From: Arsenophonus endosymbiont of Aphis craccivora
Lineage (GTDB): Bacteria; Pseudomonadota; Gammaproteobacteria; Enterobacterales; Enterobacteriaceae
Reading direction: 5' to 3'
Length of the DNA stretch: 64,000 nt
Assembly: GCF_013460135.1 (NCBI RefSeq)
Contig: NZ_CP038155.1
Coordinates: 682,001-746,000 of the forward strand
Shown here: positions 40,217-49,819 of the stretch, piece by piece
How positions within the stretch are numbered: position 1 is the stretch's first letter
Layout: each line of letters begins with the position of its first letter
Position numbers and translations under genes: made by a program
The notes under the pieces: generated by a model
Seen by the model: the letters and a program-made list of their open reading frames with translations, nothing else
Database searches by the model: none
Told to the model about the DNA's origin: nothing

Positions 40217-42049
40217 ATGATGCCTAATATCTTACCGATTTATAATAATTAATGCCTAATACCAATTATGCCTCAGATGAGGCATCTGGCGGCCAAAATG
40301 GGGCACAAAAAACTGAGTATCAAGGGCGTAATATTATCAAGAATAGCGAATCAGCGTCCATTTTGTTACGGCACAAACCCCATTTAGATACTGAAACGGA
40401 TCTAGACAGTAATCAAACGCGGCGTCATGCTGGTATGAATTTTGAGATTGATGTAACGCCACCGGAAATTCCAGCAAAACCTACTGTGGCGGAAAAAAAG
40501 TTAACCAACCCACCGCTGCTTCCTCCTAAGCCAAAGTTAGGTGCGACAGAAACCCTGAATATACCATCAGAAAAAGCGGTTGCTGGTGCAGTATCGAGTG
40601 CGGCAAGCATAATTGGCGATGATGGTATCCTTCTCAGTAACCAACGAAATAATAAGCTTTTGCTGGCTAAGGCAACTTTAGTTAAAGCGCCGGATGGTAA
40701 GTTATTACCCGCAAATCACGTGCAAATTGCGGATCGGAATGTGGCAATGATCAGTGAGTATCCTAAAACATAATATTTAGAAAGTTATTTTAAAATGCTA
40801 TCTGATAATCAAACGCCACTTCTGGTTGTCTTGGCATCAAATAAGGACATTGAGACTGGAGGCTTACCTGAATATTTTAAGCAAAGTGGAAAGTATGGGA
40901 GTGTGTCAGTTAAGGTTGAAAAGAGTGTGGAAAACAGATCTGCTGGCAAATTTAACTATGACGAGTATCAAATAGAAATTAAGGAAGGTAAGCAGTCATA
41001 TCAAGTGCCTGTTATTCATATTAATAATTGGCTAGGAAAAAATAACATCAATAATGAAGGGTTAAAGGCTATCACTGATCGTATTAATCTGGCAAGCCAT
41101 GATCATTCGACTGAGCTTTACCAAAAAAATAGTAAAACAGTACATGATCTCAATAAAGTATTACCAGTAATACATGGTAGTAAAGGATATGACCGCTCTG
41201 CTTTTCTGGTTGCGGCAACTCAAGTATCTAAACCTAGTAATAAATTGAGTGCTGAAAAAATTATTAACGAAATAAAAAATTCCACTAGCGCAAAAATATT
41301 AGATAAAACATCACAGCTGGACTTACTTAAGCAATTTGAAGAAACGAAGGGTAATTACATTAGTGATAAAAGATCATCCGCTAAGATGGATGAAGGTACG
41401 ACTAAATTAGAAAATGCTACTGATACAGATATGCTTCCAACAAAATTAAAGAGAATGTTAAGTGATCCAGAGGTACCCGCACCGCCATTACCGCCACGTA
41501 GAATGTCAGCAGAAGACCAACAACAAACCGTTCTACTAGCTAAAGATCTATTTCAACGGTTAGCGGACAACTTTAGCGATGTCAACATAGACAAATCACA
41601 ATATATTGAGAAAGTTGAGAATCAACGGTTTGGCAATATCTGGACTGCAAAAGCAACGGCTGTGACAGCCCCGAATGGTCAGCCTTTACCCGCTAATCGG
41701 GTACAAATTGCTGGTCAGAATGTCGCTAGTGCTTGCCAATATCCAAAACCAAAATCAATGGAAGATTACTTTAAGATGTTGGTGGCTAATCGTACACCTG
41801 CGCTGGTTGTATTGGCATCAGAAAAAGATATTAATCCAGAATTTGGCGAAAAATTGCCTGAATATTTTAGAAAAAGCAATCAATATGGTGATATTTCAGT
41901 CACTGCAAAGGGTACCGGTGAGGGTAAATTAGCTGACGGATTGGATTATCAGCAATATTTATTGCAAGTCACCGAAAAAGGTCAAGATGCTAAAGTTACC
42001 ATACCTGTTATTCATGTTCCTAATTGGCCGGATCGAACTGCCTCTGGTA
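40217..42049 (+). pseudogene. Tandem YopH-like tyrosine phosphatase effector, broken and cut by IS copy 4
   Basis: The reading frame holds a proline-rich N-terminus (TPPEIPAKP, PPLLPPKPK), module 1, a linker with PAPPLPPRRMS, and module 2. Both modules match the YopH/SptP phosphatase fold: module 2 reads LPANRVQIAGQNVASACQYP, FKMLVANRTPALVVLAS, LPEYFRKSNQYGDISV and PVIHVPNWPD. Module 1 has VLPVIHGSKGYDRSA where HCRAGVGRT is expected (Cys to Gly, 41176-41178) and NWLG for NWPD (41029-41037), so it is catalytically dead. Lesions are a TAA at 40771-40773 replacing a Lys, a probable frame break between the well-placed ATG at 40217/40220 and the frame at 40252, and truncation by the IS before the second P-loop. 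Known relatives are injected into host cells and strip phosphotyrosine from focal-adhesion proteins. Confidence 0.8.
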
Positions 42050-43104
42050 GGCTTTGTTGAATAAATCGAACTTTTAGGTGATTGGCGGAGCTGATCGCTA
42101 AATTCGTTTCAACATCAGGTCCCCATGGCAAAGCAAAAGTTTAAAATTACCAACTGGCCCGCGTACAACAAGGCACTCAGACAACGCGGTTCCCTGACGG
42201 TCTGGCTTGATGAGTCGGCCATCGCTGGATGGACTGACAGTTCTTCGCCTGAAGGTCGTGGCCGGCCGCTTTACTACAGCGATATGGCTGTTACCACTGT
42301 CCTGATGATGAAGCGTGTGTTTAACCTGTCGCTCCGGGCATTACAGGGCTTCGTTGATTCGATTTTTAAACTCATGTCTTTGCCGCTGTGCTGTCCGGAC
42401 TACTCGCTGGTCAGCAGACGAGCAAAGAGCGTCAACATCAGCATAAAAACGCCAACGCGTGGTGAAATCTCGCATCTGGTCATCGACAGTACCGGTCTGA
42501 AGGTCTTTGGCGAAGGTGAATGGAAAGTCAGGCAGCATGGGGCTGACAGACGAAGAGTGTGGCGCAAGCTTCATCTGGCAGCAGACAGTGTGACTCATGA
42601 GATTATCTGTGCCGACTTATCGCTCAGCGGAACGACAGATGCGCAGGCACTGCCGGGCCTGATTAACCAAACCCACCGGAAAATCAGGGAAGTGTCAGCA
42701 GACGGTGCTTATGACGCCTGTTACTGCCACGATGCGTTGCTAAGAAAGAAAATCAGGCCCCTTATCCCGCCGCGAAGCGGAGCGAAATACTGGCCGGACA
42801 AGTACCATGAACGTAACCATGCGGTGGCGAATCAGCGTCTGAGCAGGAGTAATGATATGTGGAAAAAGAAAGTGGGTTATCACCGGCGTTCAGTGGCAGA
42901 AACAGCGATGTTCCGCATAAAAACTTTGCTGGGTGGCCATCTGAGGCTGCGTGACTATGAGGCTCAGGTAGGTGAAGCAATGGCGATGGTCAAAGCGCTG
43001 AACCGTATGACGTTGTTGGGTATGCCACACAGCGTCAGGATCGGATAACAGCTGTAGCAGAGGGAGCCATCCTGGCGGCTAATTCTGATTTATTCAACAA
43101 AGCC
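42050..43104 (+). mobile_element. IS903-type element, copy 4, no target duplication
   Basis: A 1055-bp copy with the same 18-bp ends, inserted in the effector. The flanks CCTCTGGTA and TATTGTCAT differ, so the two sides were not neighbours before insertion, or one side was replaced. No continuation of the phosphatase module (second P-loop) is found on the right. It lies 429 bases from the inverted copy 5. Confidence 0.95.
42125..43048 (+). CDS. IS903-type transposase, copy 4
   Basis: Full-length 307-aa transposase with all DDE and Y(2)R(3)E(6)K residues. It shares the change HLRLRD (Ser to Arg) with copy 5 only, which marks the two as sister copies. Likely active. Confidence 0.96.
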   Translation: MAKQKFKITNWPAYNKALRQRGSLTVWLDESAIAGWTDSSSPEGRGRPLYYSDMAVTTVLMMKRVFNLSLRALQGFVDSIFKLMSLPLCCPDYSLVSRRAKSVNISIKTPTRGEISHLVIDSTGLKVFGEGEWKVRQHGADRRRVWRKLHLAADSVTHEIICADLSLSGTTDAQALPGLINQTHRKIREVSADGAYDACYCHDALLRKKIRPLIPPRSGAKYWPDKYHERNHAVANQRLSRSNDMWKKKVGYHRRSVAETAMFRIKTLLGGHLRLRDYEAQVGEAMAMVKALNRMTLLGMPHSVRIG

Positions 43105-43128
43105 TATTGTCATAAAAACCTCGATAAA

Positions 43129-43163
43129 ATTAATTAATAATAAGATTCTTATTATTAATTAAT
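43129..43163. repeat. 35-base A+T palindrome
   Basis: ATTAATTAATAATAAGA (43129-43145) and its exact reverse complement (43147-43163) are separated by a single T. The following CTTATCTTTTTTATG gives a T-rich tail, so it could act as a weak terminator, but the stem has hardly any G-C pairs. Confidence 0.6.
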
Positions 43164-43390
43164 CTTATCTTTTTTATGATGTGAAAATGATATTTACCAA
43201 ATTTAGTAAAAAAATAAATAATATTTTCTAAATAGTTTATTAATTTATTTTATTCTGCTTATATTTCCAATTTGCCATGTCGATTTTTTGCATAAAACAC
43301 CACTAGCACCAATATATAAATAAACTAAATTCACTTATTATACATACAAATTTTACTTATGATTAGCGGAATTCAGTACTAAATTAATCA

Positions 43391-43415
43391 GGGCATGAAT
43401 AAATATCCATGCCCC
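43391..43415 (-). terminator. Probable terminator of sugE
   Basis: GGGCATGAATA pairs with TATCCATGCCC-type bases (GGGCAT with ATGCCC, plus flanking pairs) about 55 bases downstream of the sugE stop on the minus strand. The T-run is weak. Confidence 0.5.
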
Positions 43416-43470
43416 GTATTAAATATGCCATGACAAAATAAATATTTGGCTATAATAAATAACTTTAAAA

Positions 43471-43533
43471 TTAATGTACCAGTTTTAGCCCAATAATCCC
43501 AGTAAAAATTAGCCCCAGGCTTAATAAGCGGAA
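43471..43533 (-). pseudogene. sugE: SugE (Gdx) guanidinium exporter, last 20 codons only
   Basis: Directly against IS copy 5 the minus strand reads FRLLSLGLIFTGIIGLKLVH and a TAA (43471-43473). This is the last transmembrane helix of SugE/Gdx, a small multidrug resistance family protein that exports guanidinium; the E. coli protein ends RLASLALIVLGIIGLKLSTH. The first 85 or so residues are gone at the IS. In E. coli sugE lies close to efp, so this marks the 94-minute block continuing past the cassette. Confidence 0.8.
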
Positions 43534-44588
43534 GGCTTTGTTGAATAAATCAGAATTAGCCGCCAGGATGGCTCCCTCTGCTACAGCTGTTATCCGATCC
43601 TGACGCTGTGTGGCATACCCAACAACGTCATACGGTTCAGCGCTTTGACCATCGCCATTGCTTCACCTACCTGAGCCTCATAGTCACGCAGCCTCAGATG
43701 GCCACCCAGCAAAGTTTTTATGCGGAACATCGCTGTTTCTGCCACTGAACGCCGGTGATAACCCACTTTCTTTTTCCACATATCATTACTCCTGCTCAGA
43801 CGATGATTCGCCACCGCATGGTTACGTTCATGGTACTTGTCCGGCCAGTATTTCGCTCCGCTTCGCGGCGGGATAAGGGGCCTGATTTTCTTTCTTAGCA
43901 ACGCATCGTGGCAGTAACAGGCGTCATAAGCACCGTCTGCTGACACTTCCCTGATTTTCCGGTGGGTTTGGTTAATCAGGCCCGGCAGTGCCTGCGCATC
44001 TGTCGTTCCGCTGAGCGATAAGTCGGCACAGATAATCTCATGAGTCACACTGTCTGCTGCCAGATGAAGCTTGCGCCACACTCTTCGTCTGTCAGCCCCA
44101 TGCTGCCTGACTTTCCATTCACCTTCGCCAAAGACCTTCAGACCGGTACTGTCGATGACCAGATGCGAGATTTCACCACGCGTTGGCGTTTTTATGCTGA
44201 TGTTGACGCTCTTTGCTCGTCTGCTGACCAGCGAGTAGTCCGGACAGCACAGCGGCAAAGACATGAGTTTAAAAATCGAATCAACGAAGCCCTGTAATGC
44301 CCGGAGCGACAGGTTAAACACAAGCTTCATCATCAGGACAGTGGTAACAGCCATATCGCTGTAGTAAAGCGGCCGGCCACGACCTTCAGGCGAAGAACTG
44401 TCAGTCCATCCAGCGATGGCCGACTCATCAAGCCATACCGTCAGGGAACCGCGTTGTCTGAGTGCCTTGTTGTACGCGGGCCAGTTGGTAATTTTAAACT
44501 TTTGCTTTGCCATGGGGACCTGATGTTGAAACGAATTTAGCGATCAGCTCCGCCAATCACCTAAAAGTTCGATTTATTCAACAAAGCC
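43534..44588 (-). mobile_element. IS903-type element, copy 5, at a rearrangement junction
   Basis: A 1055-bp copy in inverse orientation with perfect 18-bp ends. The flanks TAAGCGGAA and GTGATTAAT differ. Left is the tail of sugE (E. coli 94 minutes), right the 3' two thirds of yqhA (about 68 minutes), both cut exactly at the IS ends. The element therefore joins two loci that were apart. Confidence 0.96.
43590..44513 (-). CDS. IS903-type transposase, copy 5
   Basis: Full-length 307-aa transposase with intact catalytic residues. It carries Leu for Arg in MKLVFNL, His for Gln in VANHRLSR, and the Ser-to-Arg change HLRLRD shared with copy 4. Likely active. Confidence 0.96.
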   Translation of the reverse strand: MAKQKFKITNWPAYNKALRQRGSLTVWLDESAIAGWTDSSSPEGRGRPLYYSDMAVTTVLMMKLVFNLSLRALQGFVDSIFKLMSLPLCCPDYSLVSRRAKSVNISIKTPTRGEISHLVIDSTGLKVFGEGEWKVRQHGADRRRVWRKLHLAADSVTHEIICADLSLSGTTDAQALPGLINQTHRKIREVSADGAYDACYCHDALLRKKIRPLIPPRSGAKYWPDKYHERNHAVANHRLSRSNDMWKKKVGYHRRSVAETAMFRIKTLLGGHLRLRDYEAQVGEAMAMVKALNRMTLLGMPHSVRIG

Positions 44589-44592
44589 GTGA

Positions 44593-44934
44593 TTAATATT
44601 AACGGTTTTATCACTGGTTGATATTGCACTGGTTGGTGGGCTTTTAGTTATGGTGATGTTTTCAGGTTACGAAAACTTTATTTTAAAAATGACCGTTGAT
44701 GATAAACATCAAAAATTAAGCTGGATGGGCAAAATGGATGTCAATTCCATTAAAAATAAAGTTGCCTCATCAATTGTTGCTATTTCTTCGGTTCATCTTT
44801 TACGACTGTTTATGGAAGCTGAAAAAGTAGCCGATAATACAATAATGTGGAGTGTAATTATCCATTTGGCTTTTGTTTTATCTGCCTTTGGCATGGCTTA
44901 TATTGATAGAATGAGTAAAAATACCAAAAGCTAA
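44593..44934 (+). pseudogene. yqhA: YqhA (UPF0114) membrane protein, N-terminus lost
   Basis: The frame from 44593 reads [29 protein letters not shown], then [31 protein letters not shown] and ends RMSKNTKS. It matches the last 114 residues of YqhA (164 aa, four membrane helices, unknown function). The first 50 residues lie beyond IS copy 5 and are absent, and a TGA sits at 44590-44592 at the junction. An ATG at 44650 could start a 94-aa stub with no sensible topology. Confidence 0.88.
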
Positions 44935-45274
44935 TAAATCGAGTTAAATCATTCTCCCCAGTGCTATATAACAATAGGGAAAAATTATCTCCTTTACGCC
45001 AGGGTTAGATAAACATATTCCGATAAATTACACTAAAAAATGGTCAGTTAATTTGCGTTATTTAATAATATTTAAAGCCGTTGAAATATTAAACTACTTA
45101 AAGCAAAACATTTTAATCGAAAATAGAGCCAACTAAAGAACAATTTGTGATCCAGAAACAGTAACAACTCTCGACCTTTAGGCCGAGAGGATATCAATGT
45201 AGCTTAAAATTTAACAAGTCATTGCCTGAAATAGATCTGCCTGCTGATGTGGAGTGATTGTTTTTGTTTACATG
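44935..45274. other. Gene-free stretch between yqhA remnant and mnmE
   Basis: A+T-rich DNA without a readable gene on either strand. Near its right end lies the hairpin at 45169-45190, which probably ends mnmE transcription. Confidence 0.55.
45169..45190 (-). terminator. Probable terminator after mnmE
   Basis: CTCTCGACC pairs with GGCCGAGAG around TTTA, with one mismatch, about 85 bases past the mnmE stop. On the minus strand it is followed by a T-rich stretch (TTGTTACTGTTT). Confidence 0.5.
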
Positions 45275-46645
45275 CTATTTTCCAATACAGAAGCTGGAAA
45301 AAATACGACCTAATAAGTCATCGGAGCTAAATTCCCCTGTAATTTCACTTAATGCCTGTTGAGCCAAACGAAGTTCTTCTGCTAATAACTCACCAGAGTG
45401 AGCAACCACTAACTGTTGATAACCTTGCTGTAAATGCTCTGCGGCAATATTAAGTGCTTGAATATGACGTCGTCTGGCTAAGAATACGCCTTCTATATGA
45501 TGATTCAATCCAATGCTTTCTTTCAAATGTTGACGTAATAAATCAATACCTTCTTTGCGATAGGCTGACAGGCGAATAAGTGAGTAATTGCTAACTTTTG
45601 TTATTGTTACTGGTTCATTAGTAATATCGACTTTATTTCTAATCACCGTAATAGGTAAAGATTTCGGCAATCGCGCCATAAATTCCGGCCAAATCTGCTC
45701 AGGTTCAGTTGCTTCTGTAGTGGTGCTATCCACCATAAATAATATATGATCTGCTTGCTCTATTTCTTGCCAGGTTCGCTCAATACCTATTCTCTCAACT
45801 TCATCTGTCGCTTCACGTAAGCCTGCCGTGTCAATAATATGCAGAGGCATACCATCAATATGAATATGTTCACGTAATACATCTCTGGTTGTGCCAGCAA
45901 CATCCGTTACAATCGCCGTTTCACGGCCAGATAGCGCGTTTAATAAGCTAGATTTCCCTGCATTCGGTCGTCCTGCAATCACAACCTTCATGCCTTCTCG
46001 TAATAAGCTACCTTGATAAGCTTGTAAACGCACACTATCCAAATGGGCTATTACCTGATTCAATTTTGTTTCTATCTTACCATCAGATAAAAAATCAATT
46101 TCTTCATCTGGAAAATCAATTGCAGCTTCAACGTAAATACGCAAGTTAGTAAGCGCTTCCACCATTTCATAAATCTGCTGTGAGAAAACACCCTGTAACG
46201 AATTTACCGCTGAACGAGCAGCCTGCTCAGTACTTGCATCGATTAGATCAGCAATAGCTTCCGCCTGAGCTAAATCCATTTTGTCATTAAGAAAGGCGCG
46301 CTCAGAAAATTCACCTGGATTAGCAATCCGGATCTCATTGATAGCTAAAATCCGTTTAAGTAATAAATCAATAATGATAGGCCCACCATGCACTTGCAAT
46401 TCAAGAACATCTTCACCAGTAAATGAGTTGGGGGCAGGAAAATAGAGGGCAATTCCCTGATCTAACACTTTGCCATTGTTATCATAGAAAGGCAGGTAAT
46501 CCGCATAGCGAGGTCGAGGTATTTTACCTAAAGCAATGCTGGCAACTTCAACAACTTTTGGCCCTGATATTCGCAAAATACCAACACCACCACGTCCAGG
46601 AGGGGTTGTCTGCGCAATAATTGTATCATTGGTATATATACTCAT
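45275..46645 (-). CDS. mnmE: MnmE, tRNA U34 modification GTPase
   Basis: MnmE, with MnmG, adds carboxymethylaminomethyl groups to wobble uridine 34 of several tRNAs. The product, about 456 aa (E. coli 454), starts [23 protein letters not shown]. It has the folate-binding N-domain, a Ras-like G domain with [12 protein letters not shown] near residue 223, DTAGL and NKVD, and the C-terminal Cys motif FCIGK. I prefer the ATG at 46645 (GAGAG upstream) over one seven codons earlier. It lies downstream of yidC, as in E. coli. Confidence 0.97.
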   Translation of the reverse strand: MSIYTNDTIIAQTTPPGRGGVGILRISGPKVVEVASIALGKIPRPRYADYLPFYDNNGKVLDQGIALYFPAPNSFTGEDVLELQVHGGPIIIDLLLKRILAINEIRIANPGEFSERAFLNDKMDLAQAEAIADLIDASTEQAARSAVNSLQGVFSQQIYEMVEALTNLRIYVEAAIDFPDEEIDFLSDGKIETKLNQVIAHLDSVRLQAYQGSLLREGMKVVIAGRPNAGKSSLLNALSGRETAIVTDVAGTTRDVLREHIHIDGMPLHIIDTAGLREATDEVERIGIERTWQEIEQADHILFMVDSTTTEATEPEQIWPEFMARLPKSLPITVIRNKVDITNEPVTITKVSNYSLIRLSAYRKEGIDLLRQHLKESIGLNHHIEGVFLARRRHIQALNIAAEHLQQGYQQLVVAHSGELLAEELRLAQQALSEITGEFSSDDLLGRIFSSFCIGK

Positions 46646-46675
46646 TTTACTCTCAATTCTTACCATAAATATGAT

Positions 46676-46699
46676 TAAGGCGGTCTAATGACCGCCTTA
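46676..46699 (-). terminator. Hairpin between yidC and mnmE
   Basis: TAAGGCGGTC pairs exactly with GACCGCCTTA around TAAT, about 55 bases after the yidC stop. On the minus strand a weak T-run follows. It may lower read-through into mnmE. Confidence 0.65.
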
Positions 46700-46752
46700 A
46701 TAAATTTTCTATTTTGTTATTTCTTTAATTGCAAATAACAAAATGCCAAAAC

Positions 46753-48390
46753 TTATTTTTTATCGCGACTATGTAGGCCACGCTTTTCTAATCCACGATA
46801 AATAATTTGTTGCTGGATAATCGTCACCAGGTTACTAACGATATAGTATAAAACCAAACCAGAAGGAAACCACAAGAAAAATACCGTAAAAATAACCGGC
46901 ATATAGGTCATAATCTTCTGTTGCATAGGATCAGTTACTGTCGTTGGCGACATTTTCTGAATAATATACATCGTCAAACCCATTAACAACGGTAGAATAT
47001 AGTATGGATCCTGAGCTGATAGATCTTGGATCCAACCAATAAAGGGAGCATGGCGCAGCTCGACAGAACCCATCAACATATAATATAAAGCTAGGAAAAT
47101 AGGCATCTGAATCAATAAAGGCAGACAACCACCTAACGGATTGACTTTTTCTGCTTTATAGAGAGCCATCATTTCTTGGCTCATACGTTGCTTATCATCA
47201 CCAATACGTTCTTTCATCGCCGCAAGTTTGGGCTGCAACAAACGCATTTTTGCCATTGAAGTATATTGTGCTTTAGTTAATGGATACATAATCCCGCGCA
47301 CAATAAAAGTAATAACAATGATGGAAAAGCCCCAGTTACCTATAAAACCATGAATAAATTTCAATAATTTAAATAACGGTTGAGAAATAAACCACAGCCA
47401 ACCATAGTCCACAGTTAAATCTAAATGTGGTGCAACTGCTGCCATTTCCGATTGTAATTCAGGACCTACCCACAAGGTTGAGGTGTAATTTCCTTTACTA
47501 TTAGCCGCAACTGTTATTGGCGAACTCTTATAGCCAATAATAGCAATGTCTTTATCTAAATCGATTGTATAAAAAGCGTTTTGGTTCTGATAGCCAGGTA
47601 TCCATGCTGTAGCAAAATATTGCTGCAACATTGCGACCCAACCACCTTTAGTATTAACGTTTAAACTATTATCAGTAATATCACTGAAACTATATTTTTT
47701 ATAATTTGTTTCATCGGAAGAATATGCTGCGCCACGATAAGTATGTAAGGCAAAATTATTACTTCCTGTATCACGCTCTTTTGGTAGTTCTGCAGTCTGT
47801 TTTAACTGACCAAAAAAAGCTGGCGTCAATGGTTTGGCACTATTATTGTCAATATTATACTCAACAGAAATATTATATTTACCACGTTTTAATAGATAGA
47901 CTTTCTGATAAACCACTCCATATTTACCAGTAAAGGTAAGAGGAACACGCAGTTCATCTTGGCCATCTTGCAACACATAACTGGTTGCATTTGAGAAATA
48001 TAAAGGACGCAATCCATTATTGTAGCCAGGGTTATCGGGACCATCCTGACCGATCAAGCCGCTCTGTGCTTGATAAATAAAATCTTTACTGGTTTCCAAT
48101 AAACGAAACGGATCAGATGAATGTAATTCCTTAGGGTAAAGCAACAGCTCAGCCTGATCAATATCGCCGCCACGGGTATTGATGCGTAATTCAAGCACAT
48201 CAGTTTTTACTGTGATAAATTTAGCTTGCTCATTACCTAGATTAGCTTGGTTATCATGACTTGGCATATCCATTTGTTTTACGATTTGGTCAGTCTTTAT
48301 AGGTTGTGTTTTATCACTTTCCCATGTCTGCCAAATTAAAAACGAAACAAATAGCAAAGCGATGAATAAAAGATTTCGTTGCGAATCCAT
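46753..48390 (-). CDS. yidC: YidC membrane protein insertase
   Basis: YidC inserts and folds inner-membrane proteins, alone or with SecYEG. The 545-aa product (E. coli 548) has the N-terminal anchor ([17 protein letters not shown]), the large periplasmic beta-supersandwich domain, and the five-helix core starting near residue 340 with [20 protein letters not shown]. It also has the cytoplasmic coiled hairpin [20 protein letters not shown] and the hydrophilic-groove Arg in [12 protein letters not shown]. It ends in a basic tail ([14 protein letters not shown]). It follows yidD by two bases in one operon with rnpA and rpmH. Confidence 0.97.
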   Translation of the reverse strand: MDSQRNLLFIALLFVSFLIWQTWESDKTQPIKTDQIVKQMDMPSHDNQANLGNEQAKFITVKTDVLELRINTRGGDIDQAELLLYPKELHSSDPFRLLETSKDFIYQAQSGLIGQDGPDNPGYNNGLRPLYFSNATSYVLQDGQDELRVPLTFTGKYGVVYQKVYLLKRGKYNISVEYNIDNNSAKPLTPAFFGQLKQTAELPKERDTGSNNFALHTYRGAAYSSDETNYKKYSFSDITDNSLNVNTKGGWVAMLQQYFATAWIPGYQNQNAFYTIDLDKDIAIIGYKSSPITVAANSKGNYTSTLWVGPELQSEMAAVAPHLDLTVDYGWLWFISQPLFKLLKFIHGFIGNWGFSIIVITFIVRGIMYPLTKAQYTSMAKMRLLQPKLAAMKERIGDDKQRMSQEMMALYKAEKVNPLGGCLPLLIQMPIFLALYYMLMGSVELRHAPFIGWIQDLSAQDPYYILPLLMGLTMYIIQKMSPTTVTDPMQQKIMTYMPVIFTVFFLWFPSGLVLYYIVSNLVTIIQQQIIYRGLEKRGLHSRDKK

Positions 48391-48392
48391 CG

Positions 48393-48653
48393 TTAATGTT
48401 CTCTATTATGGTCATTCTGTCTAGGTGGAACAGGATCGTTACCACCTCTATGTAAAGGATGGCATTTTAATACGCGTTTCATCATTAACCAACCACCTTT
48501 TCTCAATCCAAATCGATATAGTGCTTCGATCCCATATTGGGAACAGCTAGGGTTGAAATGGCATCGCGGCCCTAACAATGGACTTACTATCAATTGATAA
48601 CCTCTTATTATCGAGATTAAGAACCGCGAGCCAAACGACAGTGACGACGCCAT
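48393..48653 (-). CDS. yidD: YidD membrane protein insertion efficiency factor
   Basis: YidD is a small membrane-associated protein that assists insertion of YidC substrates. The 86-aa product has the family core [27 protein letters not shown] with conserved Cys residues and [18 protein letters not shown]. It overlaps the end of rnpA by 37 bases and abuts yidC, the arrangement seen across proteobacteria. Confidence 0.96.
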   Translation of the reverse strand: MASSLSFGSRFLISIIRGYQLIVSPLLGPRCHFNPSCSQYGIEALYRFGLRKGGWLMMKRVLKCHPLHRGGNDPVPPRQNDHNREH

Positions 48654-48976
48654 AATTTGCCTAATGTTTCGGTGATTTCTTGATTATCCAAATCAGCAAC
48701 CCCCTTTCTTACTAATATCACAAAATCCATCGAAGGCAACTCATGATGATGTAAACGAAAATATTCTCTCATTAATCGCTTAATTCGATTGCGTTCATGT
48801 GCCCGTTTAACATTTTTTTTTGCGATAGTAAGACCTATGCGCGTGTATCCCAGCTCATTGAGGCGGCCAAGAATGGTGATTTCTGGAGAACTCGCCCGTT
48901 GTGGCTGCTGAAAGACATAATCAAAATGCCTGGGAGTTAATAATCTTAACTCCCTAGGAAAAGCAAGCATAACCAC
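48617..48976 (-). CDS. rnpA: RNase P protein component
   Basis: RnpA is the protein subunit of RNase P, which matures the 5' ends of tRNAs. The 119-aa product ([23 protein letters not shown]) equals E. coli RnpA in length and has the RNR signature [14 protein letters not shown]. The start is GTG, as in E. coli. It is translated from the rpmH-rnpA-yidD-yidC message. Confidence 0.97.
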   Translation of the reverse strand: MVMLAFPRELRLLTPRHFDYVFQQPQRASSPEITILGRLNELGYTRIGLTIAKKNVKRAHERNRIKRLMREYFRLHHHELPSMDFVILVRKGVADLDNQEITETLGKLWRRHCRLARGS

Positions 48977-48989
48977 TTCGATAGGGTTA

Positions 48990-49819
<830 letters not shown>

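Larger units (their letters stand above)
43105..43470. other. Non-coding stretch between IS copies 4 and 5
   Basis: No gene is readable here. It holds an A+T palindrome (43129-43163) and a G+C-rich hairpin (43391-43415) that probably ends sugE. The rest is very A+T-rich. It does not contain the missing end of the phosphatase effector. Confidence 0.6.

Noticed and set aside
42050-44588. Composite transposon or simple inversion between IS copies 4 and 5
   Set aside because: The outer flanks (CCTCTGGTA and GTGATTAAT) do not match, and inverting the inner segment does not restore any 9-bp duplication.
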